From: a bacterium
Lineage (GTDB): Bacteria; UBP14; UBA6098; B30-G16
Reading direction: 5' to 3'
Length of the DNA: 5,572 nucleotides
Assembly (NCBI GenBank): GCA_003645115.1
Contig: QNEG01000130.1
Location: 1-5,572 of the forward strand
Position 1 is the first letter of the stretch; every line of letters begins with the position of its first letter. Positions 1-5,572 of the stretch are shown here, one piece after another. The position numbers were made by a program, and so were the translations under genes. A model generated the notes under the pieces. It had not been told where the DNA came from and searched no databases. It saw only the letters and a list, made by a program, of their open reading frames with translations.

Positions 1-25
1 AGTTATTATATATTAACAAATAACG

Positions 26-32
26 AAGGGAG
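26..32 (+). promoter_or_regulatory. Ribosome-binding site of the O-antigen ligase-like gene
   Basis: The purine-rich stretch AAGGGAG lies three bases before the ATG at 36. It is a good Shine-Dalgarno match, with a shorter spacer than usual. An in-frame TAA at 21-23 closes the frame upstream, so this site and the ATG at 36 define the start without competition. No convincing promoter can be called in the 35 available bases. Confidence 0.7.
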
Positions 33-35
33 AAT

Positions 36-2201
36 ATGAAAAAAGTCGATGATAAGAAATTCTTGCGAGGATTCCTCATATTCATCATACCGTTGATATT
101 GCTAATCACGGCGCTGGATAGAGGTGGAACCGACCCTAATACAAAGGAAATGTTATCCATTCTACTTTGGGGAATAGGAATTATGGTTCTGTGGGGATTG
201 CATAAGCATTTTAAAATCCCAATCATTCCAGCAATTTCTTGGTTCGCATTCTGGTGCTGGGGAACTTTTACCATAATATTTTCATATTCTCCTGATGCCA
301 CCTTGCGATTCGCAATTCAATTCGGTTCAATTATCGCATTTGCCTGGGCTATTTATAATATCGCTGAAAAACCTTTGTGGAAATTTTTCAGGATGTTCTA
401 TATAACTGTGGCAATAATACTCGCTATCGGATACATTTTCCTGATGGGCGCAAAATTCGGGCTGTTCGTCGGAAAACACGATATGATGTTTCACTTTATA
501 TCCACATTCTACTGGAAAAATCCTGCCGCAGGATATTTGATACTGTTGATACCCATACTTTTTGTCCTGACAAAAAGTGACCCATCCAAAGGATGGCGAA
601 TATTTTATTGGATTCTCTCCATAACCGCATTCACTGCATTACTGCTAACACGCTCACGAGCAGGATGGTTAGCTTTTACTATTGCTGTGATTTTGGGAAT
701 AATTATTTCATTCCGAATTGCAATTAAATATCTAAAATCTGTGATAGTAACACTATTGGTAGGTTTTATCCTGGCAGGGGTTATTATGCCCCCCAGTTGG
801 ATAGTGGGCAGGATTGCACAAATCGGTGAAGTTACAAAAGAAAAACCCGAAGAACCTGTTCAGGAACGCTGGATGATGCTGGATATGGGTATTCGAGCTA
901 TTGCCGAAAATCCCATTACAGGTGTGGGAATGAATGGATTCAAAATCGCATATCCACATTTTTTGAAAAGTTCTCATTATCTCTCCAGTCATTTACATAA
1001 CCAGTATATTCAATATGCTGCCGAGGGCGGATTGCCAGCATCGATACTATTCCTGTGCGCTATCATCAGTTCTGTGGTGATTATTTTCATTTCCGCTCGA
1101 AAATCAAAACAATCTATATTATGGGCAATCGGAATAGGAACGCTCGCCTATTCCATACACATCGGGCTCGATTTCGACTGGCAATTCTGGGGAACTACTT
1201 TGCCATACTTTACTCTAATCGCAATCGGACTGAGAAATGCATATAATCCAGATGCATTTAATATAAAGACTTTCTGGAAAATTATTTTCACTATCTTGCT
1301 GGTATTGGGTTTCTTATTCTCTACCATTATCGCTATCGCCTGGACATTCCACAGCAAGTATGAGGCAGAACTAAGCATAAGCAAGCAAAAAGAATTACTT
1401 AAGCTAAGTTCTAAATTCGCTCCACTGTCGGCATATTTCAAATACGAGTTAGCGATGTTGGAAAAGATGTCCGGGAATAGAGAAAATGCACTCCATATTA
1501 TGGAAAAAACACATTCATTGGAACCGAAAAATATTCAGATTTCCTATGATTATGCGATGTTGCTTTATGAAACTAACCCTGATAGCGCGATAAAAATTAT
1601 GCTGAATACCCTAAAAAGTGCACCTTATGTTCTTCCAGAAAAGCAACTCGAATTGGCGAATTATCTCAATCTATCCGATGATAAAAAAAATGCTAAAAGC
1701 ATTCTGGAGCAGATGGCGTTGAACTTTTCCACAGACCCGGAAGTCCGATATTCGGCACGCACGGCGAGTTTTAGATATATTATCGCTCGAGCATTGGAAT
1801 ATCTTGCCGATATGGAAAGCGAACAAAAAAATTATACCCGAGCGGATAGTTTATATGCACTATCGCATAAACTGGGCTGTCCCAGACACAATGACCAGTT
1901 GGCGAAAATATGGGCAATAGATACTCCAGCACCAGAATGGATTGTGTATGAATTAATCGATGCGGTGAATGTAAATGATACACTAAGACTGCGTGAAATC
2001 ATCGCCGATACTGCTATGGTAAAATTGTCACCGGGGGTGGAAATCTATCTGGAGCGAATTATGGATGTGAAAATAAATATGCTGGAGGAAAAGGCGAAAG
2101 TTAGCGCATTAGTATTAAAATGCCAGGGAAACCGTGTCCATTCTGGGTTTGAATTTTTTGATTTGGTGCTCACTGAAGATGGCTGGAAAATTAAATTTTA
2201 A
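36..2201 (+). CDS. O-antigen ligase/polymerase family (Wzy_C) membrane protein with periplasmic TPR tail
   Basis: Likely transfers or polymerises undecaprenyl-pyrophosphate-linked glycan at the periplasmic face of the inner membrane. About 13 hydrophobic segments span residues 10-440. Family signatures are visible: TRSRAGW at 205-211 after a transmembrane helix, NPITGVG at 292-298 in the large loop (about 254-335), HNQY at 321-324 followed by AAEGG, and H375...DFDW at 379-382. Known WaaL-type enzymes use periplasmic Arg residues and a conserved loop His; R206/R208 and H321 are the candidates here. With a Lys-rich cytoplasmic N-terminus, 13 helices put the C-terminus in the periplasm, and basic loops (SARKSK near 353-358, the segment near 400-415) fall on the cytoplasmic side as expected. 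Residues about 466-625 form TPR-like helical pairs. Residues about 638-721 end in a short alpha+beta domain closing with DGWKIKF, resembling NTF2-like/SnoaL-type domains. At 721 residues it is much longer than a plain WaaL (about 400). An in-frame TAA at 21-23 fixes the start. Ligase, Wzy polymerase and PglL-type O-oligosaccharyltransferase cannot be told apart by sequence alone. Superfamily call is firm; substrate is unknown. Confidence 0.88.
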   Translation: MKKVDDKKFLRGFLIFIIPLILLITALDRGGTDPNTKEMLSILLWGIGIMVLWGLHKHFKIPIIPAISWFAFWCWGTFTIIFSYSPDATLRFAIQFGSIIAFAWAIYNIAEKPLWKFFRMFYITVAIILAIGYIFLMGAKFGLFVGKHDMMFHFISTFYWKNPAAGYLILLIPILFVLTKSDPSKGWRIFYWILSITAFTALLLTRSRAGWLAFTIAVILGIIISFRIAIKYLKSVIVTLLVGFILAGVIMPPSWIVGRIAQIGEVTKEKPEEPVQERWMMLDMGIRAIAENPITGVGMNGFKIAYPHFLKSSHYLSSHLHNQYIQYAAEGGLPASILFLCAIISSVVIIFISARKSKQSILWAIGIGTLAYSIHIGLDFDWQFWGTTLPYFTLIAIGLRNAYNPDAFNIKTFWKIIFTILLVLGFLFSTIIAIAWTFHSKYEAELSISKQKELLKLSSKFAPLSAYFKYELAMLEKMSGNRENALHIMEKTHSLEPKNIQISYDYAMLLYETNPDSAIKIMLNTLKSAPYVLPEKQLELANYLNLSDDKKNAKSILEQMALNFSTDPEVRYSARTASFRYIIARALEYLADMESEQKNYTRADSLYALSHKLGCPRHNDQLAKIWAIDTPAPEWIVYELIDAVNVNDTLRLREIIADTAMVKLSPGVEIYLERIMDVKINMLEEKAKVSALVLKCQGNRVHSGFEFFDLVLTEDGWKIKF

Positions 2202-2252
2202 TTATATTTCTCAAGAAACCAAAATAGATAAACAGAAAACTGGGGGAAATTT
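2202..2252 (+). promoter_or_regulatory. Short intergenic gap with G-rich ribosome-binding site
   Basis: Fifty-one bases separate the two genes. GGGGGA at 2242-2247 sits five bases before the ATG at 2253 and is the likely ribosome-binding site, though it is G-rich rather than a textbook AGGAGG. An in-frame TAA at 2229-2231 rules out an earlier start for the downstream gene. I see no hairpin followed by a T run and no clear -35/-10 pair, so read-through from the ligase-like gene is the simplest reading. Confidence 0.6.
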
Positions 2253-5200
2253 ATGAATAATCAAGTATTCGGGCGATTCGAAATAATCGCGGAATTGGGA
2301 AAAGGTTCATTCGGCACGGTGTATTCCGTAATCGATAGGGCTGATGGCAGAGAACTCGCACTCAAAGTGTTCACTCCACGCTGGGTTAGACCTCATCTTA
2401 TCGAACGATTTCGCAGAGAATTCGCGCTGGTAGCCAGAATGCCTCATCCCAGAATTGTTCAGGTGTTCGATTTTGGTCAGGAAGCAGATAAATATTATTT
2501 CACTATGGAACTACTAAAGGGAAAGACTCTGGAGGAAAAAGAACCCACCCAGGAAGAAGCATTAAATATATTGTGTGATGTCGCTGAAGGATTAGCATTC
2601 ATACACAATCGCGGGATTTTGCACCTAGATTTAAAACCGGGCAATATATTTATCGACCCAGAAGAACAAAAAGCAAAAATCGGCGATTTCGGGCTGGCTC
2701 GAGCAATCGGTGAAAGTGAGGAGATGGCTTCGGGAACTGTCGCATATATCGCACCAGAAATATTGAAAGGTTATCAGGCAGATATGCGCGCAGACCTCTA
2801 TTCTCTCGGTGTTATCGCTTATGAAATGTTCACCGGACATAATCCATTCCTCGGCGAAAGTATTAGCGAGAGTATAAATTTGCAATTGAGTCTTCCTATT
2901 AGTGAGGGCGATTTGGAAGGTGTCCCCGATGAATTTCGCGAAATTTTATTATCCTTGTTGAGCAAGGATCCACAGAAGCGCCCACATAATGCTTATACTG
3001 TATGGCGTAATATCGCCGATTTATTGGGACGCCCAGATGACACCCAATTACGAGCAAGATTCCTTCCACAATCCACTCTCGCTGGTAGAGATGAAATAGT
3101 CACTCACGCTGAACAACTATTACCCACTATAAATGGGAAATACGGCTGGTGCATTATGGGGGAAAAAGGAATTGGATATACCAGAATACTCAACGAAATG
3201 AAAATAATCGCTCAACTGGCAGGGTTTTATCCCATTGTGGTATCTCCATACAATTCACTGGAATCGTTGATAATGCAATTATTATCCTGGGAATTCGGTA
3301 ATCCTTTAAGGAGACATCTGCCAATCTTACTATGCGCAACACCAGCATTGACCAATCACCCCACTATGGCTAATATCGGAGTTACTAAAAGTTCATTCGA
3401 ACCGAGCAGTGATGATATCGCAGCTCATCTGTTAGCACTATTGGAGGAAATTTCCCATATTAAACCACTTTTGATTATGTTCGAGGATGGAGTTCCCAAA
3501 AAGCTAATCGATGCTATCTGTCAGAGACAGGGAATTGGAAAAATATTGACTATAGCAAAAAACATTTCTACCGATGATATACAAATACCTGCGGAATCAT
3601 CCGAACTGACACCACTTACATTTGCCCATATTCATATTTGGGTTAGTTCTACACTTGGTGCAGTAGATGGTCTAAATGATTTAGTCGGGCACATTCAGCG
3701 CGAAAGCGATGGTCTGCCCAGAAAAATCGACTCTACATTAAAAGAATTAGTCAGTGAGGGATTTCTGGTTCCCGGTGCAGAAAGATGGAGCTTTTCATTG
3801 GCTCGAAAAGAAAAAATTACCGCTATGGCATCGCCCGAAATACTGCAATCCGCGTTGAAATATATGGCACTTGTCCCCGATGGATTGCCGTATAGTGCAT
3901 TAGTTCAGCTTATCGGCGATGAATGGGCGCCAATAGCAGCATCGGAATTGCTGGCGAGTGGGAAAATCGATGAAAGAGAAATATGGAATTCACTGGTCTA
4001 TGTCCTCAACGAGCCCCAATTAGCCGATAGCATATTGCCAGAAGATGAACAAGAACTGAAGGAATTGAAAATCAAAGTGGCGGAAGCTCTGGTAGGATTA
4101 TCATCGCAACCAGAATTTGTGCTATGTGGAGCGAAATTGTTTTATGATGCCGAAAATCCAGAAGATGCGTTAAAATATGCTCGCTCCATAACCAAACAAT
4201 TACGAGCTAAATATAGACTGGATATGCTATTGAAATCTTATGACCTGATTCAGAAATGTGCTGAAGAATTAAACGACGACGAATTGTGGTTTCGAGTGGT
4301 TAAGAGGAAAGCATATACATTGGACTCTATAGGGGCACTTGAGGAATCTATTGCGGTGTATCGTTTACTGTTGGCAAATGTGCGAAAGGTGCCCGACTTG
4401 CAACGGGAAGCATCAGTCCTGATAGATTTAAGCGGAGTGCTCAGTAAGGTGGAAAACTATGAGGAAGCGCATTCCTTGTTAAACGAGGCATTAGAATTTT
4501 CTCGCCAGATAGGCGATGCTCGCCTCGAGTTGTTCGCATTAGTCAATATAGCCGCTACTATGCAGGCACAGGGCGATTTCACCGAAGCGGCGAATATTTT
4601 CTGGCAGGCGAGAAATATCGCCACTCAACTGCAGAATAATGCCGCATTGGTGGCTATTGAAGTTAATTTGGGATTGATATTGATAGCTCAAGAAAGATAT
4701 ACTCAAGCACTGGATAGATTACTTGCCGCCGCATCTATCGCAGAAAATGAAAAACTTTACGACCAGAGATTCGAATCATTACTGGCGTTATCCAGAGTTT
4801 ACCGAAGACTGGGCAATATCGAATTAGCTCGAAGGACTATATCCGAGCTAAAAGAATATACTCATCTTCCAATACACAGAACTCGGGTGAAAATGGAACA
4901 ATTATTTGTGGATTTATATGGTGGGACATTGGAAAATCCACAGGATGCTCTAAAAGAAATTATCCCCGATTTGAAATCCTTATCGAAATCATCCTATAAT
5001 ATAATTATGCAATCCATATTACCGTTCGGCATTTTATCTGGGATACCGGCATCGGAATTCAATAATATGCCATCCATTCCCACGGATAAATATGCGGAAA
5101 AGCTATGGGAATCTATAATGTCATTCGAATCGGGACAATACGATACCGCCACAGAAAGTGCTGAAAACCTGATAAATACTATCAAATATTTAGGTGATAT

Positions 5201-5572
5201 GGCAGAGATGTGGTGTTCGTGCGGGCATATAATAGCATCATCATTGCCACCACAGCAAGCAGCAAATAAATTGGAAAAATTGTTGGAAAAATCACCAAAG
5301 GATTTCTTCGTGCAGGCTTATTTATGGCAGAAAATCGCAGAAATATATTCACAGAAAATACCCAATCCTGACAAGGGACAGCAAGCATTGAATAAAGCGC
5401 AAGAATTCTATTCCAAATTGGACAATCGAGCAAAGTTGAGCGAACTGGAACACATTACAGATTATCTTCGAGGAAGCCGCTATGGCGGAGATGCTGGATT
5501 ATTGCTGGAAGTAGCCAAGACATTTACATCTACATTAGAATGGGAAGATTTGGTGACAGTGATTCTGGATAG
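2253..5572 (+). CDS. Ser/Thr protein kinase fused to degenerate AAA/STAND-like module and TPR array (partial, 3' end outside window)
   Basis: The frame is open from ATG 2253 to the window edge (1106 codons plus two bases, no stop), so the C-terminus is missing. Residues 1-262 are a complete Hanks-type kinase: Gly loop GKGSFG 16-21, ATP-binding K38 in ALKVF, helix-C E56, catalytic loop HLDLKPGN 124-131 (D126, K128, N131), DFG 145-147, APE 167-169, D181 in DLYSLG, and R243 near the end. Key catalytic residues are present, so activity is likely; the catalytic Asp is preceded by Leu, making it a non-RD kinase. Residues about 276-530 match the AAA_16-type module of kinase/ATPase/TPR proteins: LAGRDEI at 276-282, a P-loop-like GEKGIGYT at 303-310 with Tyr where Lys belongs, a Walker-B-like LLIMFED at 406-412, and a GLP turn at 487-489 before a winged-helix-like segment. 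Residues about 534-620 look like the helical linker following such modules. TPRs cover about 676-872, followed by weaker helical repeats to the edge. No signal peptide or membrane helix is seen, so it is probably cytosolic. The PknK-like/STAND architecture suggests a signalling scaffold; its partner and substrate are unknown. Confidence 0.9.
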   Translation, partial: MNNQVFGRFEIIAELGKGSFGTVYSVIDRADGRELALKVFTPRWVRPHLIERFRREFALVARMPHPRIVQVFDFGQEADKYYFTMELLKGKTLEEKEPTQEEALNILCDVAEGLAFIHNRGILHLDLKPGNIFIDPEEQKAKIGDFGLARAIGESEEMASGTVAYIAPEILKGYQADMRADLYSLGVIAYEMFTGHNPFLGESISESINLQLSLPISEGDLEGVPDEFREILLSLLSKDPQKRPHNAYTVWRNIADLLGRPDDTQLRARFLPQSTLAGRDEIVTHAEQLLPTINGKYGWCIMGEKGIGYTRILNEMKIIAQLAGFYPIVVSPYNSLESLIMQLLSWEFGNPLRRHLPILLCATPALTNHPTMANIGVTKSSFEPSSDDIAAHLLALLEEISHIKPLLIMFEDGVPKKLIDAICQRQGIGKILTIAKNISTDDIQIPAESSELTPLTFAHIHIWVSSTLGAVDGLNDLVGHIQRESDGLPRKIDSTLKELVSEGFLVPGAERWSFSLARKEKITAMASPEILQSALKYMALVPDGLPYSALVQLIGDEWAPIAASELLASGKIDEREIWNSLVYVLNEPQLADSILPEDEQELKELKIKVAEALVGLSSQPEFVLCGAKLFYDAENPEDALKYARSITKQLRAKYRLDMLLKSYDLIQKCAEELNDDELWFRVVKRKAYTLDSIGALEESIAVYRLLLANVRKVPDLQREASVLIDLSGVLSKVENYEEAHSLLNEALEFSRQIGDARLELFALVNIAATMQAQGDFTEAANIFWQARNIATQLQNNAALVAIEVNLGLILIAQERYTQALDRLLAAASIAENEKLYDQRFESLLALSRVYRRLGNIELARRTISELKEYTHLPIHRTRVKMEQLFVDLYGGTLENPQDALKEIIPDLKSLSKSSYNIIMQSILPFGILSGIPASEFNNMPSIPTDKYAEKLWESIMSFESGQYDTATESAENLINTIKYLGDMAEMWCSCGHIIASSLPPQQAANKLEKLLEKSPKDFFVQAYLWQKIAEIYSQKIPNPDKGQQALNKAQEFYSKLDNRAKLSELEHITDYLRGSRYGGDAGLLLEVAKTFTSTLEWEDLVTVILD

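Noticed and set aside
377..580. Short + strand open frame inside the ligase-like gene
   Set aside because: It lies wholly within the well-supported membrane protein gene in another frame, and its translation has no recognisable domain.
1055..1246. + strand 63-codon open frame within the ligase-like gene
   Set aside because: Alternate-frame shadow of a membrane region, with no domain and low-complexity Arg/Asn-rich composition.
753..1441. Two - strand open frames (753-992 and 1148-1441) opposite the ligase-like gene
   Set aside because: Both are antisense to conserved Wzy_C motif regions; their translations are Cys/His/Phe-rich and look like shadow frames.
1780..1983. - strand open frame opposite the TPR region of the ligase-like gene
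   Set aside because: Antisense shadow with no recognisable protein features.
2202..2252. Rho-independent terminator or promoter between the genes
   Set aside because: No GC-rich inverted repeat followed by a T run, and no convincing -35/-10 pair.
2631..2885. - strand 84-codon open frame opposite the kinase domain
   Set aside because: It is antisense to the DFG/APE region of an intact kinase, and its translation resembles nothing recognisable.
5214..5228. CSCGH motif (residues 988-992 of the kinase-TPR protein) as a zinc site
   Set aside because: It is a single short cluster with no second Cys/His pair nearby; more likely incidental within a helical repeat.
4994..5433. Two - strand open frames near the 3' end (4994-5185 and 5182-5433)
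   Set aside because: They touch end to start, but both are antisense to the continuous frame of the kinase-TPR gene and show no domain.

Overview
The window holds two long, co-directional genes on the + strand and almost nothing else: about 98% of it is coding. Gene 1 (36..2201) is complete and encodes a 721-residue polytopic membrane protein of the O-antigen ligase/polymerase (Wzy_C, WaaL-like) superfamily, with C-terminal TPR-like repeats and a small terminal domain. Gene 2 (2253..>5572) starts 51 bases later and runs off the window without a stop. It encodes at least 1106 residues of a soluble Ser/Thr protein kinase joined to a degenerate AAA/STAND-type NTPase module and a TPR array.

The host is probably a Gram-negative bacterium, since Wzy_C enzymes transfer or polymerise undecaprenyl-linked glycans at the periplasmic face of the inner membrane. 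GC is roughly 40% by eye. Codon use is relaxed, with AGA, CGA and CGC all common for Arg and ATA common for Ile. Kinase/ATPase/TPR giants and TPR-tailed Wzy_C proteins are typical of little-cultured FCB-type and related phyla, but the sequence alone does not fix the taxon.

Layout: 1-35 is a short AT-rich leader with a GGGAG ribosome-binding site. It may also be the tail of an upstream gene whose TGA would overlap the gene 1 start as ATGA. Gene 1 occupies 36-2201. The 51-base gap carries a G-rich ribosome-binding site and no visible terminator, so the two genes are probably co-transcribed. Gene 2 fills the rest.

How they work together is inferred. Gene 1 would act at the periplasmic face on lipid-linked polysaccharide. 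Gene 2 would be a cytosolic signalling scaffold that could control surface glycan assembly or simply share the transcript. The most notable points are the loss of the P-loop lysine in the NTPase module of gene 2, the HLD (non-RD) catalytic loop of its kinase, and the extra periplasmic TPR plus NTF2-like tail on the ligase. No mobile element, RNA gene, CRISPR array or clear repeat was seen.
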